From positions 19,387,784-19,451,783 of the forward strand of contig NC_134526.1 of assembly GCF_027942865.1 (NCBI RefSeq): DNA of 64,000 nt, read 5' to 3'. Shown in pieces: positions 1-9,527 of this stretch (positions within the stretch are counted from its first letter, which is position 1; every line of letters starts with the position of its first letter). This DNA comes from Odontesthes bonariensis (Eukaryota; Chordata; Actinopteri; Atheriniformes; Atherinopsidae). The notes under the pieces are model-generated. The model ran no database searches and had not been told where the DNA came from. It worked only from the letters and a program-made list of their open reading frames with translations. Both the position numbers and the translations under genes were made by a program.

Positions 1-119
1 ATAATGATGCTTTGACCTATATTCTGACCCTCAGCACTGTTTATTTGTGTTTGTTCCTTATGTTTTAATTATATTGTTTTAAATTCTTACAAGTATGAAA
101 GAAATTTTAAGAATTCAGT

Positions 120-275
120 ATGAGGAGGCCCTAAGACAGACCCAGCAGACGGATTAGATGTCCCAACAGGCCAGGGAGCGCCTCGGGAGAGAGATCTCTG
201 GGTTTCCCTCCTTCCTCTGCGACCTGACCTCGGGTAAGCAGAAGATAATGGATGGATGCATAGACAGGTGGATTG
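120..275 (+). mobile_element. 5'-truncated Rex3/RTE-like LINE 3' end
   Basis: A short stretch that resembles the end of the larger LINE copy at 20.3-21.0 kb: GC-rich 'cgcctcggga..gacctgacctcgg' text, then 'gcagaagataatggatggatg'. The GATG-repeat tail is the known 3' signature of Rex3-type RTE elements in fish. It carries only the last part of the ORF and is certainly dead. No clear target-site duplication was found. Confidence 0.65.
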
Positions 276-618
276 ATGGACATTAAATATATGGGAGCCA
301 TTTAGCTGAACTGATGCTCTGAACCTTTTTTTAAATCCTACAATATTTTTAATTGGTGTATGATTGTTGAATCTCACTCAGATAGGTATAATAAATAATT
401 ACTACAGCATCTCAATGATAAAAAAAAACTTCATCAAAAGTCTTACAAATTGTGCGATATTGATGGGTACAATTAATTATGAAACATTTATTTCAACCTC
501 TGAGCTAGTATATTGAATTATCTCATTTGTCCATTAAAAAAAAATTTCACTCAAATCATTTGTGGTCTAAGAGCTCCTCCTCTGGTGGCCTCATGCAACA
601 AGTGTTCAACCTCTGAGA

Positions 619-657
619 GGTTTTTGTTCAGGTCTCCTGATGCTTTGTGTTACTGTG
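619..657 (-). promoter_or_regulatory. V1 recombination signal (23-RSS)
   Basis: Read on the minus strand: heptamer CACAGTA (651-657), a 23-bp spacer (628-650), then nonamer ACAAAAACC (619-627). The nonamer is a perfect consensus and the heptamer has one change at its last base. Confidence 0.93.
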
Positions 658-1087
658 GTTGTCTCGCACAGTAATACACAGCAGTGTCTTCAGGCTGCAC
701 ATTCTGTCCATTTAGAGTCACTCTGTTGTTGGAAGTGTCTAAGTCAATACTGAACTTGTTCTTCAGGGAATCTTTGTAGTAAGTGCCTCCAGTATATCTC
801 CTCCCAATCCACTCCAGTCCTTTCCCTGCAGGCTGTCTGATCCAAGCTGTGTAGTAGCTGCCCACAGAATAAGAGACCTGACATGTGATGGTCAGACGTT
901 GGCCTGGCTGCACAGTCACAGAGGCTGGCTGTGTCAGCTGTTCACACTTCACACCTGTGGAGGAAAATATTAAATCCATATTAACAGTGAACAGTCAGTG
1001 TGGTGTGATCATACTGTCAGTGTCTCTGCCTCAGTGAGACTCACAGCATCCAGCAGCCAGCAGCAGCAGCAGAGCTACAGAGAACAT
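658..1087 (-). CDS. VH segment V1 (heavy-chain variable gene)
   Basis: Immunoglobulin heavy-chain variable segment that supplies the antigen-binding domain after V-D-J joining. The leader exon is 1045-1087 (begins MFSVALLLLLAAG; donor GTGAGT), followed by a 90-bp intron and the V exon 658-954 (acceptor CAG). The reading frame is open through FR1 (CEQLTQPASV), the first conserved Cys, the FR2 Trp (AWIRQPAGKGLEWIG), FR3 and the YYCAR end. An intact 23-RSS follows directly. The codon split at the leader splice is phase 1, as usual for IG genes. An octamer-like promoter lies about 90 bp upstream. Predicted functional, germline-unrearranged. It belongs to the same family as V2-V5. Confidence 0.93.
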
Positions 1088-1177
1088 ATTGGTGCTGAAG
1101 GTGATCTGATGGGAGCTTCTCTTCTTCTGACACAAAAAGTCGCACCAAACTTTTGTAGGAACCTGGCAGGAAGTTAA

Positions 1178-1185
1178 TTTTGCAT
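1178..1185 (-). promoter_or_regulatory. Octamer-like promoter element of V1
   Basis: TTTTGCAT, one base off the ATTTGCAT octamer, about 90 bp upstream of the V1 ATG. This is the position expected for the Oct-binding site of a VH promoter. It is less certain than the perfect octamers of V2 and V3. Confidence 0.55.
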
Positions 1186-1189
1186 ATAG

Positions 1190-1840
1190 AGGGATAAGAA
1201 CAGATTGAAACTTCCGGGAGGTTTAAAAGGATCAGATGAAAGTATGTATATGTACACTTCCATCAACAGAATTTAAATGTTAAACAACTGTTTAAGCCCC
1301 TGGTTGATGCGTGTATGTGTATGTATTCCTTTCTCCTTTTTTGTGGAGTTTTTTTAAATTCCTTTGTGCTGACATTAAATCCTGTGTGTATCTGGATCAA
1401 TGTAACTTTGCAGTGTCCGCTGGTTGTAAAATCATTAAGAAATCATTAGCCGTACCTGTAAATCACACGTTGATGGAAACGTGGATTCAACAAATAAAAA
1501 CATCAACTCTCTCTTCCAAGGTGTGCATATCTCTGTGTGTGTGTCATGGGTGACTAAGGAATTTATTAACTCCTCTCATTAGCATATGCTCACCCAGTCA
1601 AAGCTGATATATGTTGTAGAAGGAAGAAAAATAAGAACTGTTTTTGCTTTTGTAAACACCAAAGAACATAAATAAAAAACCTCAACATCAGCTGTTGTTT
1701 TAATAGTGTGCTTTGTGTGTGCGTTGCGTGTGTGTCTGTGTTCAAATGTTAGTACCATCCAAATTCACATCAAAGTCTTCTGCTGCCATCTTCAGGTCTT
1801 AAGAAAATGTGTTTAGTTGAGTTTCCATGCTGTTCTTATG
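1190..1840. other. Intergenic, no gene recognised
   Basis: AT-rich spacer between the V1 promoter and the VH relic at 1.85 kb. I see no coding, RNA or mobile-element signature. Confidence 0.5.
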
Positions 1841-1851
1841 CTTCTATTAGC

Positions 1852-2140
1852 CACTGGGTGTCTGGCACAGTAATACACGGCAGAGTCCTCTGGTTTTAAG
1901 TTGGACAGTCTCAGATACACCATGCTGTTACTGCTGTTTATGGTGATTTCTATACGTCCTTGCACGCTGCTGGCATAAACAGTTTTACTTGAATCATACC
2001 TGAATCATGAACTCATTCCTATCCATCCGAGTGAGTTTTTTTCTGCAGGTTGTCTGACCCAATGCATTCCATACTGACTGATATCAAATCCATGCCAAAT
2101 ATCTCTGACCATTCTATGAAGTTGAAGTTATTTTCTGGAA
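1852..2140 (-). pseudogene. VH relic A (different VH family)
   Basis: The minus strand encodes a recognisable FR3 end (about 1863-1945: VYLRLSNLKPEDSAVYYC) and pieces of CDR2/FR2. The frame breaks upstream, and there is no leader or clean recombination signal: the heptamer position reads CCCAGTG and the nonamer is unrecognisable. The FR3 motif LKPEDSAVYYC differs from the VQPEDTAVYYC of V1-V5, so this is a relic of a second VH family. Closest in kind to relic B at 6.05 kb. Confidence 0.75.
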
Positions 2141-2144
2141 ACAT

Positions 2145-3660
2145 TAAAGTCCTTCTTCTGTGCATGATTCAACAAGCTCATCAGACGGGTTGAATGGATA
2201 CAAGGTGGAAAAAAATTTTTTATATGAAGTCATTTATTTCAAAAAGGGTATCTTTGGATTTATAGGATATGTTTTTCTGCCACTGCCCACTTATAGTTAC
2301 ATTTGTTGTGTATTTTGTCTTAGTACAGGGGTGGAATGGGGTCAGTTGAGTGAGTTGTTTTTTGGATACCGACACAGTGAGATTAATTAAAAAAGAGCAG
2401 TTAAGAAAGCAGAAATCCAACAGCCAAATTTGAAAGGAAAATTTAAGGAGAAACAAACAGACAAGTACAAAAATAAGATTTCTTTGTTAATATTTTTCTA
2501 CTGTATGATGAGTTAGAAAAAAAGGCTCACAGAGATGCAGCAGTTGACATTATTATAACAGGTAGCTTAAACTTAAGGCCCGATTTTTTTTTATTTATGG
2601 AAATTTGATCAATTTGAAGTACTTCTAAGTTTTTATTAATTGTCCTCTCACAGTCAACCTTTCAATCAGTTGATTCAGTTGAAGTTGTTAAACTATGTAA
2701 ATCATTGCTATATTCCAGCTTGTGCTGGATGTCAGTAACAGGATCACCGTGTTGGACGTGATATCTTCTTGTTACAACTCAACATCATACCTCAAAGCGT
2801 TGGAGTAATGAGTAACTGATCATCTGATGAATGAGTAATGAGCGATTGAATAAATAATATATTGATGATGAATGGGTTAGGTGCTGTTTCCTTCCGTTTA
2901 AGACTGGTGATAACAGAGAATTGTTAATAGTCCCATCTTGTTTTCCTCATCATTGAGTTGCATTGCATCATTTGAAGTCATGAGTCTGTGAAGCACATTT
3001 ATAAACACAATCACATGAGCAGAAAATATGTCCTTCCTCGTTTTACTCAGCATTAGAACTGCATGAAAGATATACGGAGGCATTCATCAAAAAAAAACAC
3101 ATTGATATTATGTTTCTCTGAGTGGAGTCATTATGTTGATATACTGGCAGTTTGATGTTGCTGATTGATATATGAGTTCCAAAAGCTGGGAATGTGCTTT
3201 TATGTGTATTTACAACTTGTTGCCTTCATAATAAGAATATGAAAAAAGGTCATATGCCCTACAGTTTTGAGGACATTTGGTCTTTACAGAAGGTCCTGAC
3301 TAATTGGGTACTTTAGATTTATATGACTGTGCATTTATGTACAAAGTAAAAATTGAACATGAAGGCTTGTTTCTTTAACTCAGAGAAGAAGAGAGTCAAA
3401 TTCAAATAAACTGCAGATGGACTGTGGTTGTTTAATCTTGTTGTGTTACAGATTAAAGAAAGTTATGGTTTTTCTTACTGACTGTATTGTCACATAAATT
3501 CAAGTGATATGTATTATTATCTCTTCAATCAAAAGTTCTGTTCACATGATCGAAGCCTGCTCAAATAAAAAAAATGTTTCTGTTAACATCAGAATTAATA
3601 ATGTTAGGTCAAATTTTAGGTACAGAAGATGAAAACACACTTTTCTCAGAGAGCTAGTCT
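2145..3660. other. Intergenic, no gene recognised
   Basis: AT-rich DNA between VH relic A and V2. Short ORFs here have no recognisable domains. Nothing else seen. Confidence 0.5.
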
Positions 3661-3726
3661 GGAACTCTTTAGAAGTCTGAGGGCTCCTCCTCTGGTGGCT
3701 TCATGCAACAAATGTTCAGCCTGAGG

Positions 3727-3765
3727 GGTTTTTGTTCAGGTCTGCTGATGCTTTGTGTTACTGTG
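3727..3765 (-). promoter_or_regulatory. V2 recombination signal (23-RSS)
   Basis: Heptamer CACAGTA (3759-3765), 23-bp spacer, nonamer ACAAAAACC (3727-3735), on the minus strand. Confidence 0.93.
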
Positions 3766-4203
3766 GGTGTCTCGCACAGTAATACACAGCAGTGTCTTCA
3801 GGCTGCACATTCTGTCCATTTAGAGTCACTGTGTTGCTGGAAGACTGCAAGTTCACACTGAACTTGTTCTTCAGGGAATCCTTGTAGTAGGTGGTTTGTC
3901 CAACACGTGCACTGATTATGAATTCCAGTCCTTTCCCTGCAGGCTGTCTGATCCAAGCTGTGTGGTGGCTACTCACAGAATAAGAGACCTGACAGCTGAT
4001 GGTCAGCTGTTGACCTGGCTGGACAGTCACAGAGGCTGGCTGTGTCAGCTGTTCACACTTTACACCTGTGGAGGAAAACATGTCGAATAGTAATTCAGTA
4101 ACTGTGGTGAACAGCCAGTGTGATGTGATCATACTGTCAGTGTCTCTGCCTCAGTGAGACTCACAGCATCCAGCAGCAGCAGCAGCAGAGCTACAGAGAA
4201 CAT
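3766..4203 (-). pseudogene. VH segment V2 with frameshifted leader
   Basis: The V exon (3766-4065) is open and has all framework landmarks: first Cys in ISCQVSYS, FR2 Trp in AWIRQPAGKGLEF, and AVYYCAR at the end. The leader exon is 39 nt (4165-4203), whereas V1, V3, V4 and V5 all have 43 nt. A 4-bp loss in the CAG-repeat stretch changes the phase at the normal GTGAGT donor, and the spliced message would then meet TAA in the second codon after the junction. The promoter octamer and RSS are intact. Either it is a very recent pseudogene or it uses a weak alternative donor 4 nt downstream (GTCTCA). CDR2 is also unusual for the family (FIISARVGQTTYY). Confidence 0.8.
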
Positions 4204-4289
4204 GTTGGCGTTGAAGGTGATCTGATGGGAGCTTCTCTTCTTCTGCTATAACTGACAGCGTGACATCAAGTGTTTATATCACTATGTCA

Positions 4290-4297
4290 ATTTGCAT
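4290..4297 (-). promoter_or_regulatory. Octamer of V2 promoter
   Basis: A perfect ATTTGCAT octamer 87 bp upstream of the V2 ATG. A TATAAA-like box lies between them on the minus strand (about 4270-4280). Standard VH promoter layout. Confidence 0.85.
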
Positions 4298-4299
4298 AA

Positions 4300-4850
4300 C
4301 ACCAAACTTGTCTTTCAAACAGCATGCAGCAATTCCTTTCTGGGTGAATTTATGTTATTAATATGAAATACAGCAGATATGATGCTCAAAAATTCTTCTT
4401 TTAGGTAGAGGGAAAAGATGGGAGTGAATGAAAATATCAAGCTGTAGGCAGGTTTGTATGAACACAGATTAAGGCAAGAGTTGCAAATTCTTCATCAGTA
4501 AACCATAGATAACAGCAGGTAAACAGCAGCATGTTGTTGAAAGATGAAAAGATTAAATGAAAAGATAAGATAAGAACAAAAATGACCGTGACCCATTTTC
4601 AAAACCCTTGATGTGAGCCGATTTTATTATCATACTTAAAATGTATGACTTATTGATTATTATTGGTTATCTTTCAGTAGATGTAAAGGTCAGTTGTAAA
4701 TGTTGAAACATATACAATCATCTTTCAAAGATTATTGTTTCAAAGTATTTGTAATCAGCTGCAGTTCAGTCTATGAAGAATATTCTGTAAAATCTTTAGA
4801 CTTTTCTGTTCTCACTGTTACAGCAAACACATGAAAATATTAGTGGTGTG
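4300..4850. other. Intergenic, no gene recognised
   Basis: Spacer between V2 and V3. No gene or element recognised. Confidence 0.5.
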
Positions 4851-4899
4851 AGGGCTCCTCCTCTGGTGGTTTCATGCAACGAGTGTTCAACCTCTGAGA

Positions 4900-4938
4900 G
4901 GTTTTTGTTCAGGTCTGCTGATGCTTTGTGTTACTGTG
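4900..4938 (-). promoter_or_regulatory. V3 recombination signal (23-RSS)
   Basis: Heptamer CACAGTA (4932-4938), 23-bp spacer, nonamer ACAAAAACC (4900-4908). Confidence 0.93.
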
Positions 4939-5365
4939 ACTCTCTCGCACAGTAATACACAGCAGTGTCTTCAGGCTGCATATTCTGTCCATTTAGAGTC
5001 ACTGTGCTGCTGGAAGTGTCTAAGTCGATACTGAACTTGTTCTTCAGGGAATCTTTGTAGTGAGTGCCTCCAGTATTTCTCATCCCAATCCACTCCAGTC
5101 CTTTCCCTGCAGGCTCTCTGATCCAACCTGTCCAGTAGCCCAGAGAATAAGAGACCTGACAGGTGATGGTCAGACGTTGGCCTGGCTGCACAGTCACAGA
5201 GGCTGGCTGTGTCAGCTGTTCACACTTCACACCTGTGGAGGAAAATATTAAATCCATATTAACAGTGAACAGTCAGCATGGTGTGATCATACTGTCAGTG
5301 TCTCTGCCTCAGTGAGACTCACAGCATCCAGCAGCCAGCAGCAGCAGCAGAGCTACAGAGAACAT
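4939..5365 (-). CDS. VH segment V3
   Basis: Heavy-chain variable segment. Leader exon 5323-5365 (43 nt, MFSVALLLLLAAG, donor GTGAGT), V exon 4939-5232. All framework landmarks are present: CEQLTQPASV in FR1, ITCQVSYS with the first Cys, GWIREPAGKGLEWIG with the FR2 Trp, and AVYYCARES at the end. CDR1 is one to two codons shorter than in V1. FR2 carries E instead of Q in WIREP, a rare change at the VH-VL interface. A perfect octamer and an intact RSS flank it. Predicted functional. Confidence 0.93.
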
Positions 5366-5451
5366 GATGGTGCTGAAGGTGATCTGATGGGAGCTTCTCT
5401 TCTTCTGCTGTAACTGACAGCGTGACATCAAGTCTTTATATCACTATGTCA

Positions 5452-5459
5452 ATTTGCAT
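5452..5459 (-). promoter_or_regulatory. Octamer of V3 promoter
   Basis: A perfect ATTTGCAT 87 bp upstream of the V3 ATG, with a TATAAAG box on the minus strand near 5433-5440. The 5' flank is nearly identical to that of V2. Confidence 0.85.
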
Positions 5460-5479
5460 AACACCAAACTTGTCTTTCA

Positions 5480-6030
5480 AACAGCATTTTGAATCAATAT
5501 AATTTATAATTCATTGGAAGTAATTTGCTGAGGTTTTGTGCAGACTGGATCCCTCCTGTGTGACTGTGGCTTGACATATAAACAAACTTCCTCAGAAAAG
5601 TATATCCCACAGAATTAATTCCTTTTCTTCAATCTTATTTATATGTTTAGATAAATTAGGTTACATCTAAGTTTTATATCAATCTTCTTTCTTAAAGAAA
5701 AACAAACATAACAAATATGCATTGAGATCTTGATTATTAATATTTTTTAGAATGAATGACATTTTTCTTCTGACTAATTTATTACATTAGACATCCTCTT
5801 TCTTTGTATCCTTCATATTTTTAAGACATCATTGTACACCTGCAGTTATAAACCATTGTCAGAAATATCTACAAGTATAGAGAGAATCCACTTAGTTCTA
5901 ATTTATTAAAACTCAGCGCTCAGTAACAAGTGTAGTTTTTGGGTCATTGTTCTGAGCATTAGAATATGGGTCTTTGCCCGCCTGTAAGTTATTCTGAGGT
6001 TAACTGTCAGATATTTTTGTAAAGCCTTTC
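5480..6030. other. Intergenic, no gene recognised
   Basis: AT-rich spacer upstream of V3. Nothing recognised. Confidence 0.5.
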
Positions 6031-6044
6031 CAACTACCTTCTGT

Positions 6045-6240
6045 CCATGGCACAGTAATACACAGCAGAGTCCTCTGGTTGTAGCTTGGACAGTCTCAAA
6101 TAAACACCATGCTGTTGCTGTCATCTCTACTTATTCCATTATGTCCTCTCACTCTGCTGGCATCAGGGTTACGACTCAAATCAGACCTACCAACTCCTAT
6201 CCATCCCAGTGCTTTCCTGCAGACTGTGTTAGGCCTGCAA
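6045..6240 (-). pseudogene. VH relic B (truncated)
   Basis: The minus strand carries an FR3 end (LSKLQPEDSAVYYCA-type reading, about 6048-6100) and decayed CDR2/FR2 with 'LEWIG'-like codons near 6200. It breaks off at FR2 at about 6240, with no FR1 or leader. A nonamer-like TATTTTTGT at 6012-6020 sits 23 bp from a decayed heptamer position. Related to relic A rather than to V1-V5. Confidence 0.72.
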
Positions 6241-6574
6241 CTGAATAACTCAGCATCCAGAGACAAAAATAAACTATTTAAGTATCTTTATTTCAGTCTC
6301 AAATTCACTTTAATTAGTCTGACAAGATGTTTTGTTTGTTTGCAGAATTTTATAAAACTATATCATAAATAGATCAAGTTCTAAATTAATCAGCAATCAT
6401 GATTGACTGAAACTCTTTTATTACATTGAGAACAAAAAAAGGGAATTTTAAAGTTATTGTCACATGTGCAGTATTATATGATGCATGCATGACTTTTAAC
6501 ATTCAAAATAATTACTTGTCTAAGAGCTCCTCCTCTGGTGGACAAGTAATGATACAAGTGTTCAAGCTTTTAGG

Positions 6575-6613
6575 GGTTTTTGTTCAGGTTTCCTGATGCT
6601 TTGTGTTACTGTG
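6575..6613 (-). promoter_or_regulatory. V4 recombination signal (23-RSS)
   Basis: Heptamer CACAGTA (6607-6613), 23-bp spacer, nonamer ACAAAAACC (6575-6583). Confidence 0.93.
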
Positions 6614-7050
6614 GGTCTCTGGCACAGTAATACACAGCAGTGTCTTCAGGCTGCACATTCTGTCCATTTAGAGTCACTGTGTTGCTGGAAGAGTCAGCGT
6701 TGATACTGAACTTATTCTTTAGAGAATCTTTGTAGTCTGAGGTACATCCACTACATGCTCTACCAATCCACTCCAGTCCTTTTCCTGCAGGCTGTCTGAT
6801 CCAACCTGTCCAGTAGGTGCTCAGAGAATAAGAGACCTGACAGGTGATGGTCAGACGTTGGCCTGGCTGTACAGTCACAGAGGCTGGTTGTGTCAGCTGT
6901 TCACACTTTACACCTGAAGAAGAAAACATGCTGGATATCAGTTTAAGAACATTAACAGCCAGTGTGTGTGATCATACTGTCAGTGTCTCTGCCTCAGTGA
7001 GACTCACAGCATCCAGCAGCCAGCAGCAGCAGCAGAGCTACAGAGAACAT
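6614..7050 (-). CDS. VH segment V4
   Basis: Heavy-chain variable segment. Leader exon 7008-7050 (43 nt), V exon 6614-6913 (acceptor TTCTTCAG). The frame is open, with CEQLTQPASV, the first Cys, GWIRQPAGKGLEWIG and AVYYCARDP. CDR2 holds two extra cysteines (RACSGCTSDY), which could form an intra-loop disulfide; the other four segments lack them. The RSS is intact. The promoter has a one-mismatch octamer (CTTTGCAT). Predicted functional. Confidence 0.92.
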
Positions 7051-7124
7051 GTTGGTGTTGAAGGTGATCTGATGTCATTGATTGGATCAGACTCAGCTCT
7101 TTATGGCATCATTGAGGAAGTTCA

Positions 7125-7132
7125 CTTTGCAT
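7125..7132 (-). promoter_or_regulatory. Octamer-like element of V4 promoter
   Basis: CTTTGCAT, one mismatch to ATTTGCAT, 75 bp upstream of the V4 ATG. The same variant occurs in V5, as expected from their duplication. Confidence 0.6.
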
Positions 7133-7924
7133 AGAAAAGGACAGAGACAGGTTATAATGCAGCTATGTGCTGCTGGGGAGTCTGATTTGTAAGGTACCCT
7201 TTGTTAACACATGGGGCACGTATTAAGGACACTATCATATTGTTCCTGTAGAGTACAACAGATTTGGTTTTTGTCTTATTTCAGTTTGTACTTAATAACA
7301 CAAATAGATATTGAGCTTTCCAGTCTGAAAGAATATTTTTCTAATTGTCTTAAAACTCCCTTTAAAGGTGTTAGAATGTCGCAGCAAACAAAATCACTTA
7401 CTTACATGTTACAATGCGTGTGAGAGAGATATGTTAACAAATATAGTTTTGAAAAAGTGGATTTTGTAGAAATGAAAATCAAGGTATTCATAAAGCCTCT
7501 CTCATCAAAAACATTTCCTTTCATTGCTGACTGACTGTTTGTCAGTAATGTCTGATGAAATTTAGAAAAGCAAGAAGCACAAAGCTTAATCCTTCAATGC
7601 TATGTAGATCAAAAGAGACATGTCAGGAGGACAGAAGTGCAGTACACTGTTCCCACTGTTTATGGAGCACATTTCTGATTCAATGAGGTTTTCTTCTTCA
7701 AATTCCTTCATATTCCTTTTCTGTTTCAATGCTGCATTATCATCTTTTTAATGACTATCCTTTAAGCCAGCATTGCATATTATTAATTAAAATAAATTTT
7801 ATGGTAACTTTTAATCATTCGTATGAAACACTGATAACTCTACATTAGTATATTCAAAATCCCTCCTTCTAAATCCACAGAGGAAAATATCAATTTGAAT
7901 AGAAGAAAGATTGATACTTTTCGG

Positions 7925-8056
7925 TAGCATTAACACAGCCATTAAAGCTGATTCTTCAAAACCGAAAAGTTGTCAGATAGCCCACTGACTTTTTTGGAAT
8001 TCTAAAACTTTATGATATATTTTTCTAGCTATGAAATAAACAAAGTAATAGCCAGC
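7925..8056. other. Intergenic, no gene recognised
   Basis: Unique AT-rich DNA between the V4 duplication block and the LINE fragment. Nothing recognised. Confidence 0.4.
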
Positions 8057-8066
8057 ATGACATTAT

Positions 8067-8200
8067 CCATCCTTCCATCCATTTTCTATACCCGCTTAAT
8101 CCAATTTAGGGTCACGTGGGGCTGGAGCCTATCCCAGCTGTCATTGGGTGAGAGGCGGGGTACACCCTGGACAGGTCGCCAGCCCATCACAGGGCCTAGT
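8067..8200 (-). mobile_element. Short LINE 3'-end insertion
   Basis: Begins with CATC repeats and 'CCATTTTCTATACCCGCTTA', then 'gctggagcctatcccagc..aggcggggtacaccctggac', a very common teleost interspersed sequence. It lies with its GATG tail to the left, so on the minus strand. Flanked by 10-bp near-identical direct repeats ATGACATTAT (8057-8066) and ATGATATTAT (8201-8210), as expected for a target-site duplication. Confidence 0.75.
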
Positions 8201-8214
8201 ATGATATTATATCG

Positions 8215-8890
8215 TTTAGAAAAAAGACACATACCTAATTATTTCATTGGGAAATAATGTTCTGAACAGAACATGGAGGAAGTTGAAAGAGCAAAATAAG
8301 TTTTCATGAGGTTTGTCATGTGTTCATACGCTATCTGCTTTTATAAAGTTTGTTTTTGTAGAAAAAGTTGTAAAAATAAGAATGAAAAATAAGCCTCAGT
8401 ATTGTTGTATTCCACCATAATTGGTGTCTTATAGTTTGATCACAAACATTGACTCCTGTTTCTGCCCTTTTGTTATCATTTGTTTTGTTGTTCATTTTCT
8501 TTTTTCAAGGTATATTAAAGTTTTCTGCCCAGAAACCTTCACCTCTTCTCAGATAAACTGTATGTTTCCCTTTTACAACCTTCCCAATTTGTTTGTACTT
8601 GCTCCAAAATTCAGACACACCTGCCTTTGAACAACCAGCATCTTTTTCCCCTCTCCAAGTTGAAGTACTCTCTGGAAGAAGTTGTGTAATCCTTTCCATT
8701 GTTTCCACAGAAAGCTCTCTGGTTTGGGCATCTTTCTTTCAAATCAACCAGGTGCCACGACTTGTTAAACTTTGCAAGAAAGTGAGGCCCAAAGATTACT
8801 GAGAAATTTGGAATGGAAGTTTTGTGTTATCTTTGATGTCATAATTTTGTCAAGTGTTCTCCCATGTTGTGCAAGTTGGAAGATGTTTCT
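8215..8890. other. Intergenic, no gene recognised
   Basis: Spacer between the LINE fragment and V5. Its short ORFs have no recognisable domains. Confidence 0.45.
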
Positions 8891-8969
8891 CTTTGGTCTG
8901 AAATCATTGGTGGTCTAAGAGCTCCTCCTCTGGTAGAGAAGTAATAATACAAGTGTTCAGCATCTGAGA

Positions 8970-9008
8970 GGTTTTTGTTCAGGTCTGCTGATGCTTTGTG
9001 TCACTGTG
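8970..9008 (-). promoter_or_regulatory. V5 recombination signal (23-RSS)
   Basis: Consensus heptamer CACAGTG (9002-9008), 23-bp spacer, nonamer ACAAAAACC (8970-8978). It is the only VH signal here with a perfect heptamer. Confidence 0.95.
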
Positions 9009-9445
9009 GTTCTCTGGCACAGTGATAAACAGCAGTGTCTTCAGCCTGCATATTCTGTCCATTTAGAGTCACTGTTTTCCTAGAAGAGTCAAAGGTGATG
9101 CTGAACTTGTTCTTCAGTGAATCTTTGTAATAGGTGCTCCACCCTTCACCTGCTCTACCAATCCATTCCAGTCCTTTCCCTGCAGGCTGTCTTATCCAAG
9201 CTGTTGGGAAGGTGCTCACAGAATAAGAGACCTGACAGGTGATGGTCAGACGTTGGCCTGGCTGTACAGTCAAGGCAGCTGGCTGTGTCAACTGTTCACA
9301 CTTTACACCTGAAGAAGAAAACATGCTGGATATCAGTTTAAGAACATTAACAGCCAGTGTGTGTGATCATACTGTCAGTGTCTCTGCCTCAGTGAGACTC
9401 ACAGCATCCAGCAGCCAGCAGCAGCAGCAGAGCTACAGAGAACAT
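9009..9445 (-). CDS. VH segment V5
   Basis: Heavy-chain variable segment. Leader exon 9403-9445 (43 nt), V exon 9009-9308. The frame is open, with CEQLTQPAALTV, the first Cys, AWIRQPAGKGLEWIG, and an FR3 ending AVYHCARE. The residue before the second conserved Cys is His instead of the usual Tyr. It has the best recombination signal of the five. Promoter octamer variant at 9520-9527. Predicted functional, although the Tyr-to-His change may weaken folding. Confidence 0.91.
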
Positions 9446-9519
9446 GATGGTGTTGAAGGTGATCTGATGTCATTGATTGGATCAGACTCAGCTCTTTATG
9501 GCATCATTGAGGAAGTTCA

Positions 9520-9527
9520 CTTTGCAT
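9520..9527 (-). promoter_or_regulatory. Octamer-like element of V5 promoter
   Basis: CTTTGCAT, one mismatch to the octamer, 75 bp upstream of the V5 ATG. Confidence 0.6.

Larger units (their letters stand above)
6518..7920. repeat. Left copy of the V4/V5 segmental duplication
   Basis: A block carrying V4 plus about 0.8 kb of 5' flank. It matches 8913-10403 (V5) through long identical stretches, for example the sequences beginning at 7121 and 9516. The V5 copy has about 100 extra bases near 9858-9957. Confidence 0.85.

Noticed and set aside
6844-7134. Plus-strand ORFs over V genes (also at 9239-9529)
   Set aside because: Antisense to V exon and leader; duplicated because V4 and V5 are duplicates.
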